From Acinetobacter colistiniresistens (lineage in GTDB: Bacteria > Pseudomonadota > Gammaproteobacteria > Pseudomonadales > Moraxellaceae): a DNA stretch of 64,000 nucleotides. The notes beneath the pieces were generated by a model, which saw nothing but the letters and a program-made list of their open reading frames with translations, searched no databases and was not told where the DNA came from. The position numbers and the translations under genes were made by a program. The DNA lies in the NCBI RefSeq assembly GCF_000413935.1, contig NZ_KE340380.1, forward strand, positions 868,001 to 932,000. The letters are read 5' to 3'. Shown here one piece after another: positions 9,484 to 17,971 of the stretch (position 1 is its first letter; every line of letters begins with the position of its first letter).

Positions 9484-12400
9484 ATGAATTTCTCCGCTTG
9501 GTCAATCCGAAATCCTATTCCTGGCATTTTATTATTTATCATGCTCGGTTTAGCGGGCTTACTCTGTTTTAAATGGATGAAAATCCAGCAGTTCCCAGAT
9601 ATTGAACTGCCAATGGTTACTGTCACTGCCGCACTTCCCGGTGCAGCACCACCACAGCTTGAAACCGAAGTTGCACGTAAAATTGAAAATTCTATTGCAA
9701 CCTTACAAGGATTAAAAAACCAATACACCAATATCAAAGATGGTGTAGTCACAATTACAGCCGAATTTCAGCTTGAAAAACCATTACAAGAAGCGGTGGA
9801 CGATGTTCGGAATGCAGTTTCTCAAGTACGCTCCGATCTACCCGCCGATTTACGCGATCCCATTGTCAGTAAAATTAATCTCTCTGGCTCACCCATTCTG
9901 ACCTATACCATTCAATCCCCAAAAATGGATGAAGAAGCACTATCATGGTTTGTAGACTATGATATTGCCCGTGCGATGCTACAAGTCAAAGGGGTTGGTG
10001 CAGTTTCACGTGTGGGAGGAGTAACCCGTCAAGTTGAAGTTGAACTCGATCCTGAAAAATTATTAGCACTCAATACAACTGCGACTGATATCACACGTCA
10101 ACTTCGCTTAACCCAGCAAGATGCTTCTGGTGGACAAACCAAAATTGGCGGCAGTGAACAATCCATTCGGACGATTGCCACTGTCAAATCGGCAGCTGAA
10201 ATCGGTGCCCTGGATATCGCATTGAGTGATGGTCGGCATATCCGTCTTGATCAGGTTGCAACTGTCCGCGATGGGATTGCTGAACGGCGTTCTGCAGCAT
10301 TGTTAAATGGCCAACCCGTGATTGGCTTTGAAATTACCCGCAGCAAAGGTGCCAGTGAAGTCGATGTTCAAAAAGGTGTGATCGAAGCACTTGCAAAACT
10401 CAAAGCGGTACACCCCGATATCAAGATTACCGAAGCGTTTAACTTCGTGAATCCTGTAGTTGACAATTATCAGGGTTCGATGTCCTTGCTTTATGAAGGT
10501 GCAATTCTTGCAATCTTGGTGGTGTGGTTGTTCTTGAGAGACTGGCGCGCTACGATTATTGCCGCGACAGCCCTGCCATTGTCAATTTTACCCGCCATGA
10601 TTGGTATGTATTTCTTTGGTTTCACCCTCAACACAGTCACGCTATTAGCCATGTCCTTGGTGGTGGGTATTCTGGTCGATGATGCGATTGTTGAAATTGA
10701 AAATATCATCCGGCATTTACGCATGGGCAAAACACCCTATGAAGCCGCCATGGAAGCCGCCGATGAAATTGGTCTAGCCGTCATCGCGACAACCTTTACC
10801 CTGATCGCCGTGTTCTTACCGACTGCATTTATGAGTGGTATTGCAGGTAAATTCTTTGTTCAATTTGGCTGGACTGCAGCGTTGGCAATTTTTGCCTCGC
10901 TCTTAGTTGCACGATTACTCACGCCAATGATGTCTGCCTATATTCTAAAACCTTGGATTGGGAAGGTAGAACAACATGATGAATCTACAACGGCTCAAAC
11001 GATAGCCGATCAAGGAAACAGCAGGCTCGCCAAAGACCGTGCCAAAGATGGCAAAGTCATGCGCAGCTATATGCGCTTGGTGACGTGGTGCCTGAATCAT
11101 CGCTGGGTCACCTTAGGTGGAGCAATTGCCTTTTTTATTGCCTCGCTGATGTTGATCCCATTGCTACCGACTGGTTTCGTTCCTCCACCAGATACAGGAC
11201 AAACCCAAGTTCGCCTAGAGCTAACTCCAGGTTCTCAATTTGGAGACACCCTTAAAACAGCAGAATATGCACGCAACCTAATTAAAGATTATCCCGAAAT
11301 TAAAAGCATTTATACCACCATTGGTGGTGGTGCTGCGGGAACAGATCCTTTTGCAGGTGGCGCATCCAGTGAACCACGTAAGGCCACCTTGACCATTCAA
11401 ACCACCGAGCGATCAGATCGCAGTGCAAGCTTGCAAGATATTGAAGATCAAATTCGACAACGACTCGCTCCTCTTCCCGGCGCGCGAATTCAAGTGGGAC
11501 TTGCAGGTAATAATGGTCAATATCAGATTGCACTCTCTGGAGATGATCCTGATGCACTGATGTCAACGGCTCGAAGCCTTGAACGTGAGCTGAGAACCAT
11601 TCCCAATATTGGCAGTATCACGTCAAGTGCAGCCCTGATTCGTCCAGAATTGGTGATTCGTCCAGACTTCGCCAAGGCAGCAGATCTTGGCGTAACCACC
11701 TATGATATTGCTGAAACTTTACGAATCGCAACTGCAGGTGATTTTGATCAAAATCTGGCAAAGTTAAATTTATCTCAACGCCAGGTGCCGGTTGTGATCA
11801 AGCTTCCATTGGCTGCTCGACAGGATCAGGAGTTGATGAAGCGCCTCATGGTCAAAGGCAGTCATGGTCCAGTGATGTTAGGTAGCATTGCCGAGGTCAA
11901 CATTGAAAGCGGCCCATCACAAATTGATCGCTTTAATCGCTTACGTAACATCAACTTCAATATTGAGTTGAATAATCAACCTTTGGGGGATATTGCCGCA
12001 AAAGTTGACCAACTACCAACCATGAAGAATCTGCCACCAACGGTTAAACGCACCAATATTGGTGATGCTGAGGTGATGCAGGAATTATTCTCAAGTTTTG
12101 GTCTCGCCATGCTGACGGGTGTGTTATGTATCTATGTCGTATTGGTATTGTTATTCAAAGACTTTTTACAGCCTATTACTATTCTGGTGGCCTTACCCTT
12201 ATCGCTTGGTGGCGCATTCGTGATGCTACTATTAGCGAAAAGTAGCTTCTCTATGCCAAGCTTGATTGGTTTGATCATGCTGATGGGTATTGCCAGTAAG
12301 AACTCAATCTTACTGGTCGACTACGCCATCATTGCAAGGAACGAAAAGCATTATTCTCGCTTCAACGCGCTACTCGATGCCTGCCATAAACGAGCACGTC

Positions 12401-12636
12401 CGATTATCATGACCACACTGGCGATGGGTGCCGGGATGTTGCCGATTGCCCTCGGTATTGGCACAGATCCTAGCTTTCGTGCACCAATGGCAATCGCTGT
12501 CATTGGAGGCTTGATTACCAGTACTTTTTTATCGTTGCTGGTCATTCCAGTCGTCTATACCTTTATCGATGATATTAATCGCAAGATACACAGCATAAGG
12601 AAAACTGAACCCAAAACTGTTGAACCAACCCAATAA
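9484..12636 (+). CDS. RND multidrug efflux permease, HAE1 family
   Basis: Proton-driven inner-membrane pump of 1050 residues, the full AcrB-class length, with 12 expected membrane helices and two large periplasmic loops. The proton-relay residues are present: the paired aspartates in LVVGILVDDAIVEIENI (TM4) and the lysine in GIASKNSILLVDY (TM10). A polar insertion after TM6 (EQHDESTTAQTIADQGNSRLAKDRAKDG) is a cytoplasmic linker between the two halves. The preceding adaptor overlaps functionally (1-base gap). Substrates cannot be named; HAE1 pumps export drugs, dyes and detergents. It is not AdeB by overall sequence as I recall it, so I give no symbol. A terminator follows directly. Confidence 0.92.
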   Translation: MNFSAWSIRNPIPGILLFIMLGLAGLLCFKWMKIQQFPDIELPMVTVTAALPGAAPPQLETEVARKIENSIATLQGLKNQYTNIKDGVVTITAEFQLEKPLQEAVDDVRNAVSQVRSDLPADLRDPIVSKINLSGSPILTYTIQSPKMDEEALSWFVDYDIARAMLQVKGVGAVSRVGGVTRQVEVELDPEKLLALNTTATDITRQLRLTQQDASGGQTKIGGSEQSIRTIATVKSAAEIGALDIALSDGRHIRLDQVATVRDGIAERRSAALLNGQPVIGFEITRSKGASEVDVQKGVIEALAKLKAVHPDIKITEAFNFVNPVVDNYQGSMSLLYEGAILAILVVWLFLRDWRATIIAATALPLSILPAMIGMYFFGFTLNTVTLLAMSLVVGILVDDAIVEIENIIRHLRMGKTPYEAAMEAADEIGLAVIATTFTLIAVFLPTAFMSGIAGKFFVQFGWTAALAIFASLLVARLLTPMMSAYILKPWIGKVEQHDESTTAQTIADQGNSRLAKDRAKDGKVMRSYMRLVTWCLNHRWVTLGGAIAFFIASLMLIPLLPTGFVPPPDTGQTQVRLELTPGSQFGDTLKTAEYARNLIKDYPEIKSIYTTIGGGAAGTDPFAGGASSEPRKATLTIQTTERSDRSASLQDIEDQIRQRLAPLPGARIQVGLAGNNGQYQIALSGDDPDALMSTARSLERELRTIPNIGSITSSAALIRPELVIRPDFAKAADLGVTTYDIAETLRIATAGDFDQNLAKLNLSQRQVPVVIKLPLAARQDQELMKRLMVKGSHGPVMLGSIAEVNIESGPSQIDRFNRLRNINFNIELNNQPLGDIAAKVDQLPTMKNLPPTVKRTNIGDAEVMQELFSSFGLAMLTGVLCIYVVLVLLFKDFLQPITILVALPLSLGGAFVMLLLAKSSFSMPSLIGLIMLMGIASKNSILLVDYAIIARNEKHYSRFNALLDACHKRARPIIMTTLAMGAGMLPIALGIGTDPSFRAPMAIAVIGGLITSTFLSLLVIPVVYTFIDDINRKIHSIRKTEPKTVEPTQ

Positions 12637-12646
12637 GTGTGAATAA

Positions 12647-12670
12647 AAAAGACGGTTTGAACCGTCTTTT
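12647..12670. terminator. Bidirectional terminator between the RND permease and the LysE exporter
   Basis: The stem GACGGTT/AACCGTC (12651-12657 with 12660-12666) is flanked by an A-run on the left and a T-run on the right, so it can work on both strands. Confidence 0.85.
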
Positions 12671-12672
12671 TT

Positions 12673-13302
12673 TTATTTTGAATACATGATTAGCGCCAAC
12701 ATAAAGAATAGGAAACTGAACCCTGCTAAATAATATAAATGGTGCAGATGTCGATTTAACCCTGACAGGTAAATACTTGAACCGATTAATTGAACAATAG
12801 TGAGATTCCAGATCAACACCAAACCGACCATCCAAAAACAGACCAAAGCATTTTGAACAACACTAAACTGAGGGTAAATCAAGATTACCAATACCGTATA
12901 GAACATCAAATTTTTCGGGTTTAATAAGCTTGAAAGCAAGCCCGATAGAAACGCCTTCAACTCGCTGTTTTTTCGATGTTTCTTGATATGATACTCAGGC
13001 TGATTATTGGCTATTTTTACTGTATGTGCCAAACGAAAACATTGAATGGCCAGATAGGCAAAATAAACAACACCCAGCCATTTCAGTCCGATCAATAAGT
13101 CAGTATTCATCCGCCCCATCAGGAATAGGCTGTAATAAATCACAATTAAAATAATCGCATTGCCAAATGCGATTCCCGCACAGGTATATCTCGCTACCGT
13201 TTTATTGCTTTGTATGACTGTTTTTAAAATTAAAAAGAAATCTGCGCCCGGTGTTAGTAAAGCGATAAAATGAGTGATCGCAATCGTCAGAAAAAGCTCC
13301 AT
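12673..13302 (-). CDS. LysE family translocator
   Basis: Second LysE/RhtB-type exporter of the window, 209 residues from the ATG at 13302. That ATG has a strong GGGAGAGG ribosome site just upstream, and the in-frame TTG at 13320 lies before that site. It begins MELFLTIAITHFIALLTPGADFFLILKTV (shown as the family's N-terminal helix plus the TPGADF signature). LLSSLLNPKNLMFYTVLVIL is the second conserved block. Six hydrophobic helices are expected. It lies 72 bases downstream of an AraC regulator on the same strand, which may control it. The substrate is unknown. It differs clearly from the exporter at 6.9-7.5 kb, so the two are not a recent duplication. Confidence 0.82.
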   Translation of the reverse strand: MELFLTIAITHFIALLTPGADFFLILKTVIQSNKTVARYTCAGIAFGNAIILIVIYYSLFLMGRMNTDLLIGLKWLGVVYFAYLAIQCFRLAHTVKIANNQPEYHIKKHRKNSELKAFLSGLLSSLLNPKNLMFYTVLVILIYPQFSVVQNALVCFWMVGLVLIWNLTIVQLIGSSIYLSGLNRHLHHLYYLAGFSFLFFMLALIMYSK

Positions 13303-13374
13303 ACATCCTCTCCCAATCAATGGAAGTCAGCTTAAAAAAGTGCCAAGCTTAATTCTTGTATGAAATTGCGTGAG

Positions 13375-14214
13375 TTAAGATTTTTTATAATATTGCTTTG
13401 GGGTTATCCCAGTATGTTGCTTAAAAACACGATGGAAATGGCTTTGATCAGTAAATTCAAGTTCATGCGCCAACTGAGCTAAATCACACTTTTCTCTCAA
13501 CCGCTGCCGAGCCTGATTCACCTTGGCATTCAATTGATAAGCATGTGGTGTTAAACCAAAATAATGTTTAAATAACCGTATTAATGCATAACGGCTGATC
13601 TGCATCTTTTCAGCTAGATCTTGCAAGGATAAACCATCAATATTGCCCTCAAGGCACTGCAATAAATCAGGTAAATACTGCTGAAAGTAACGAGATGGGA
13701 TGATTTTCTCCCAGTTAAAGTTTGGCAATAAAATATCAGTTAAAACCTGAATTAAATAATGCTCTTTTTCCAAGAGTGAGATTTGCGGATTAAATAAGAT
13801 CGCGTTTAAACCGGAGAATGCACGATAGACATATAAGTTATTGATGATATTTGGCTTTAATTGGGGAAAGTATGATGTATCAACATTGATTTTTAGAAGT
13901 GTATTGTGTTGCAGCTCCTCAATCAATACAGCCAGCCATGTTGCATCCAGATGCATCATCTGATAACTCCATGCCTGATTCTGAAGAGGATTACAGGAAT
14001 GTTCTACGTGAGCAGGAATGACAACAACACTCCCCGCCTGAATCAAACGATCTTGGACTAAAAAACTTGAAAAATGACTCTGCCCGGCATCAACCGCGCC
14101 GATTGAAAATGTCGGATGGCTATGCGACTTATAACAGATTCGACTTTGACATGCCCTACGTGTCTCAACATAAGGCATGTCAGGATGACTCCAAAACTCG
14201 ACAGTTGAGTCCAA
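13375..14214 (-). CDS. AraC family transcriptional regulator
   Basis: AraC-type activator of 279 residues. An N-terminal cupin-like sensing domain (residues ~20-110, with HSHPTFSIGAVDAGQSHF and VVVIPAHVEHSCNP) precedes a C-terminal double helix-turn-helix (residues ~185-279, LSLQDLAEKMQISRYALIRL and FTDQSHFHRVFKQHTGITPKQY). The frame begins with TTG at 14214 and a GAGG-like site upstream; the first internal ATG (14178) would remove only 12 residues, so the start is uncertain. Proteins of this layout often sit beside LysE-type exporters, as here, and are likely to activate them. Confidence 0.85.
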   Translation of the reverse strand: MDSTVEFWSHPDMPYVETRRACQSRICYKSHSHPTFSIGAVDAGQSHFSSFLVQDRLIQAGSVVVIPAHVEHSCNPLQNQAWSYQMMHLDATWLAVLIEELQHNTLLKINVDTSYFPQLKPNIINNLYVYRAFSGLNAILFNPQISLLEKEHYLIQVLTDILLPNFNWEKIIPSRYFQQYLPDLLQCLEGNIDGLSLQDLAEKMQISRYALIRLFKHYFGLTPHAYQLNAKVNQARQRLREKCDLAQLAHELEFTDQSHFHRVFKQHTGITPKQYYKKS

Positions 14215-14247
14215 AATTATTCAAACCTCAACTCAAAATTTGCTCAT

Positions 14248-14733
14248 TTACTTTTTCGCCAATGCCTTTTCAATATCAGCTTCTAAAGCATCAGGCTTCG
14301 TGGTCGGCGCATAACGCTCTAACACCTCACCATTACGCCCAACCAAAAACTTGGTGAAATTCCATTTAATATTACGACCTAAAAGACCTTTGGCTTCACG
14401 GGTTAAAAACCGGAAAATCACATGTGCTTCTGGACCTTTCACATCGACCTTGGCAAACATGGGGAAACTCACCCCATAATTACGCTGGCAATAGGCGCCA
14501 ATTTCTTTATTGGTTCCTGGATCTTGCCCTCCAAACTGATTGCATGGAAAGCCTAAAACTTCTAAGCCTTGAGATTTGTATTTTTCATAAAGTTTCTCAA
14601 GTCCTGCAAATTGTGGGGTAAAGGCACACTTGCTTGCAGTATTTACAATGAGCATGACCTTGCCTTTATAATCAGCGAGCGCTTTTGTTTCTCCCTCTAA
14701 CAATTCAGCTTCAAACTGATAAATATTACTCAT
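14248..14733 (-). CDS. Glutathione peroxidase family protein (BtuE/Gpx-like)
   Basis: Thiol peroxidase that reduces hydrogen and lipid peroxides; bacterial members usually draw electrons from thioredoxin. It has 161 residues, with the peroxidatic cysteine at Cys36 in [12 protein letters not shown], a second cysteine in [13 protein letters not shown], and the catalytic Trp-Asn in [10 protein letters not shown]. It is the cysteine type, not selenocysteine. Its start overlaps the msrB stop by 4 bases, so the two form one unit for repair of oxidative damage. The family is firm; the physiological reductant is inferred. Confidence 0.9.
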   Translation of the reverse strand: MSNIYQFEAELLEGETKALADYKGKVMLIVNTASKCAFTPQFAGLEKLYEKYKSQGLEVLGFPCNQFGGQDPGTNKEIGAYCQRNYGVSFPMFAKVDVKGPEAHVIFRFLTREAKGLLGRNIKWNFTKFLVGRNGEVLERYAPTTKPDALEADIEKALAKK

Positions 14734-15149
14734 GGATAAGTTTCCTCGTCGTTCTTTTCTTCTGTTTTAAGTTGTAATGATGCGGAATTTACGCAGTAAC
14801 GCAGTCCTGTCGGCTGTGGACCATCCTCAAATACATGCCCCAAATGCGCATCGCAATCATGGCAGACAATTTCTGTTCTGACCATACCATGTGATAAATC
14901 TTCATGTTCTTCGACCGCAATGCTGTCAATTGGCTTGAAGAAGCTTGGCCAACCGCAACCACTATCGTATTTTGTATCCGAAGAAAATAATTCTGCACCA
15001 CAACAACGACAGACATAAGTACCATGCTGTTTATTATTCCAATATTGTCCTGTAAATGCTGGTTCTGTGCCCTTTTGACGAGTAATGCGATATTCTTCAG
15101 GTGATAACTCTCTTTGCCATTCTCGCTCTGTTTTATTGACTTTTCCCAT
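14730..15149 (-). CDS. msrB: Peptide-methionine (R)-S-oxide reductase MsrB
   Basis: Reduces the R-sulfoxide of methionine in proteins. It has 139 residues from the ATG at 15149, which has an AAGGTG site ~8 bases ahead; a GTG at 15158 would add three residues. Zinc-binding pairs are Cys47/Cys50 (CRCC) and Cys96/Cys99 (CHDC). The catalytic cysteine is Cys119 in [13 protein letters not shown], and the GCGWPSF substrate motif is present. It is the first gene of a two-gene unit with glutathione peroxidase (4-base overlap). Confidence 0.93.
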   Translation of the reverse strand: MGKVNKTEREWQRELSPEEYRITRQKGTEPAFTGQYWNNKQHGTYVCRCCGAELFSSDTKYDSGCGWPSFFKPIDSIAVEEHEDLSHGMVRTEIVCHDCDAHLGHVFEDGPQPTGLRYCVNSASLQLKTEEKNDEETYP

Positions 15150-15281
15150 AACCTGCACCTTTTATTCTGTTGTTAAAACTATCTTGATGATCAGATTTTA
15201 TATTTACGCCATTCACAAAAAAAACTCTAGTCTCAGTTCGTACAATTTAATGAATTTTCAGCACTAAAAAACAAAATAGCA

Positions 15282-15320
15282 AAAAGTAAGCAATTTATTT
15301 TTATAAAAGTAAGCAATTTT
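15282..15320. repeat. Direct repeats in the alaA upstream region
   Basis: The 15-base string AAAAGTAAGCAATTT occurs at 15282-15296 and again at 15305-15319, 23 bases apart. A related piece, GAATTTTCAGCACT, occurs at ~15252. They lie about 70-110 bases before the chosen alaA start and could be operator sites. Confidence 0.6.
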
Positions 15321-15390
15321 CAGCATTACTCTATTTTATGTGAGCAAATATGGTGTTATTCTAATTTCGCACGGTTATACAGGACAAAAA

Positions 15391-16821
15391 ATGTCTCAGA
15401 AAAAAAGTGTGGTTTTCCAAAACTTATTACCAACTATCAGACAATATCAACAATCAGGTTTTACCCATGAAAAAATTGTTGAATTACTGAGAGATCAGCA
15501 TGATCTAAATTTGGTCAGTGTCGAAACCTTTAAAAGTTATTTATACCGATATGCAAAAGTGAATCCAGCTATGTCTAAAAATACTGTTGTTTCCCCGTCT
15601 ACCCAATCAAGCCGAGAAATTAAAAAATCATCTAAGCTTGAGCATGTTTGTTATGACATTCGTGGACCAGTATTACGCGCCGCCAATGAAATGGAGGAGC
15701 AAGGACACAAGATCATCAAGCTCAATATCGGTAACCCAGCACCTTTTGGTTTTGAAGCACCACAAGAAATTATTAACGACGTTGCTTTAAATCTTCCAAA
15801 TGCGATTGGTTATACCGACTCAAAAGGGATTTTCCCTGCACGCAAAGCCATCTGCCAGTATTACCAGCAAAAAGGTGTTTTCGATATGCACGTCAATGAT
15901 GTGTATGTTGGCAATGGTGTATCCGAACTCATCGTTATGGCGATGCAAGGTTTACTCGATGATGGCGATGAAATGTTGGTGCCTATGCCCGACTATCCAT
16001 TATGGACAGCTGCCGTAAATCTGTCTGGCGGTACCGCAGTCCACTATAAATGTGATTCTGAAAACTATTGGTATCCAGATATTGCAGATATGGAAAGCAA
16101 AATCACGCCAAATACCCGTGGTATAGTCATTATCAACCCAAACAATCCTACTGGCTCAGTCTACCCACGCCATGTATTAGAACAAATTGTGGCACTGGCG
16201 AAAAAGCATGACCTGATTTTATTTGCCGATGAAATCTATGACAAAATCGTGTATGACGGCATTGAGCATGTCGCTGTTGCAGCTTTAGCGGGTGATCAAC
16301 TGTGTATTTCATTCAATGGTTTATCCAAGGCCTATCGTATTGCAGGCTATCGTGCAGGCTGGATGGCAATTACGGGCAATAAAGCGCGTGCAGCAGACTA
16401 TATCGAAGGTCTAGACATGCTGGCTTCTATGCGTTTATGTGCCAATCATCAAGCACAATATGCGATTCAAACCGCACTTGGCGGTTACCAGTCAATCAAT
16501 GACTTGATTCGCCCGGGCGGTCGTTTATACGAACAGCGTAATATTGCTTGGGAAATGCTGAATGAAATCCCGGGTCTGAGCTGCGTAAAACCTGAAGGTG
16601 CAATGTACTGCTTCCCTAAGCTCGATCCAGCAGTTTATCCAATTGAAGATGATGAAAAACTCATGCTGGATCTTTTAAAAGCAGAAAAAGTACTCCTAGT
16701 ACAAGGGACTGGATTTAACTGGCCTACACCAGATCATTTCCGCGTCGTGTTCTTGCCTGCTGAAAATGAACTTCGTGAAGCGATTAATCGCTTAAGCCGC
16801 TTCTTGGCGAAAATGCGTTAA
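15391..16821 (+). CDS. alaA: Alanine aminotransferase AlaA with an extra N-terminal helical domain
   Basis: PLP enzyme making alanine from pyruvate and glutamate. From residue ~76 on (KSSKLEHVCYDIRGPVLRA) it follows E. coli AlaA closely: LNIGNPAPFGFEAP, VYVGNGVSELIVMAMQ, INPNNPTGSVYPRH, and the Schiff-base Lys313 in NGLSKAYRIAGYRAGW. E. coli AlaA has ~405 residues; this one has 476. The extra ~75 residues (LLPTIRQYQQSGFTHEKIVE through SVETFKSYLYRYAK) look like a small helical DNA-binding module of the kind seen in plasmid regulators; that is inference. I chose the ATG at 15391, which has an AGGA site; a GTG at 15340 would add 17 residues. A terminator follows the stop. Confidence 0.88.
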   Translation: MSQKKSVVFQNLLPTIRQYQQSGFTHEKIVELLRDQHDLNLVSVETFKSYLYRYAKVNPAMSKNTVVSPSTQSSREIKKSSKLEHVCYDIRGPVLRAANEMEEQGHKIIKLNIGNPAPFGFEAPQEIINDVALNLPNAIGYTDSKGIFPARKAICQYYQQKGVFDMHVNDVYVGNGVSELIVMAMQGLLDDGDEMLVPMPDYPLWTAAVNLSGGTAVHYKCDSENYWYPDIADMESKITPNTRGIVIINPNNPTGSVYPRHVLEQIVALAKKHDLILFADEIYDKIVYDGIEHVAVAALAGDQLCISFNGLSKAYRIAGYRAGWMAITGNKARAADYIEGLDMLASMRLCANHQAQYAIQTALGGYQSINDLIRPGGRLYEQRNIAWEMLNEIPGLSCVKPEGAMYCFPKLDPAVYPIEDDEKLMLDLLKAEKVLLVQGTGFNWPTPDHFRVVFLPAENELREAINRLSRFLAKMR

Positions 16822-16826
16822 TGCAT

Positions 16827-16854
16827 AATCCCCCTGAATTGGGGGATTTTTTTT
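16827..16854. terminator. Terminator between alaA and the Sel1-repeat gene
   Basis: The stem AATCCCCC/GGGGGATT (16827-16834 with 16841-16848) is followed by a T-run on +. It can end alaA and may also act on the convergent gene. Confidence 0.85.
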
Positions 16855-16858
16855 ATAC

Positions 16859-17755
16859 TTAAGAGTCTGAATCTTGGGTCGCATCCCACTGTACTTCATA
16901 TTCTTTCGATTTTTTTAAGTTTTTGTTTAAACCAAAGCCACCTTTTTCATATAAACGCGATAAATCCAGTAAAGCTTCATCTTCACCTTGCGCTACAGCC
17001 AGTTCATAAAACTCCGCTGCTTTCTTATAATTTTTAGCGACACCTTTCCCCTCTTCATAAATATAAGCAATATTCGAAGAGCCCAAACCATTTCCTGCAC
17101 CTGAGGCCAAACTAAATAAGCGCAAAGCTTCTTTATAATCTTGCTTTAATCCCGCCTTTCCTTCTAAGTAAAAGATACCTAAATTGTTAATTGCAGAAGA
17201 TTCATCTTGTTTCGCAGCCAATTGATAATAATGCAAGGCTTTTTTTAGATCTTGTGGTACTTCATCAGTCCCATCATTATATAAATGCCCCAATTCCGCT
17301 TGAGCCATGTCCAAACCAGCATCGGCCGACTTGGTCATCCACTCCACTCCCTTTTTGGTATTTACATTTACATGATCATCACCATAGAGATATAAATAAC
17401 CTAGATAGTATTGTGCATAAAGCTGCCCCTTTTGTGCAGCTTGGGTATACCACTTTAAAGCCGTTGGATTATCTTCTTTTACACCCTCACCGTAGTCGTA
17501 CATATAACCAACTGAAAAAATCGCATCCACATTGCCCTTCGCCGCTGCTTTTTTAAACCACTCAAGCGCTTTGCCGAAATCTTGATCCACCTCATTGCCA
17601 TAATAATAAGCATCACCTAAATTATTTTGGGCGGTAGCATCACCTGCTGTTGCTTGTTGTACGAGTGCTTGGCTAAATGCAACATCATCTGCGTGACTCA
17701 AACTAAATAGACTGCTCGTTAATAATATTGAAAATACGATATTTTTTAATTTCAT
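16859..17755 (-). CDS. Sel1-repeat (SLR) periplasmic protein
   Basis: Protein of 298 residues with a signal peptide (residues ~1-22, cut near SLSHA). About six tandem Sel1-like repeats of ~36 residues fill the rest. Each has the form A-x-x-x-x-G-x-x-Y-x-x-G, for example NNLGDAYYYGNEVDQDFGKA and YYLGYLYLYGDDH. These helical repeats act as protein-protein scaffolds; members range from envelope stress factors to host-contact proteins. No catalytic domain is visible. It is convergent with alaA and divergent from dnaE, so it stands alone as a transcription unit. Its partner is not predictable. Confidence 0.88.
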   Translation of the reverse strand: MKLKNIVFSILLTSSLFSLSHADDVAFSQALVQQATAGDATAQNNLGDAYYYGNEVDQDFGKALEWFKKAAAKGNVDAIFSVGYMYDYGEGVKEDNPTALKWYTQAAQKGQLYAQYYLGYLYLYGDDHVNVNTKKGVEWMTKSADAGLDMAQAELGHLYNDGTDEVPQDLKKALHYYQLAAKQDESSAINNLGIFYLEGKAGLKQDYKEALRLFSLASGAGNGLGSSNIAYIYEEGKGVAKNYKKAAEFYELAVAQGEDEALLDLSRLYEKGGFGLNKNLKKSKEYEVQWDATQDSDS

Positions 17756-17971
17756 TATTTTTGCTCACATTGCTACATTTTTATGCAATCACATTCTAAC
17801 GGCAAATCACCTCATGTAAACCAATATTTATATTTTCTAAAAAATCAAAAACTAATTTTGAATTTTTTATCAAAATAACAAAGCAGAGACACGGTTTGCC
17901 AAAATATTAAGCATGTCATTTTAACTTTGCATGCTAAACTATGCCTTGTTTTGAAAAAGGATAGTCCTTCT

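Noticed and set aside
6889..13302. The two LysE-type exporters as a recent duplication
   Set aside because: They differ in sequence throughout and have different regulator types (Lrp and AraC).
15085..15267. Open frames in the msrB-alaA gap and other + strand frames
   Set aside because: They overlap msrB antisense or lack ribosome sites and family-like sequence.
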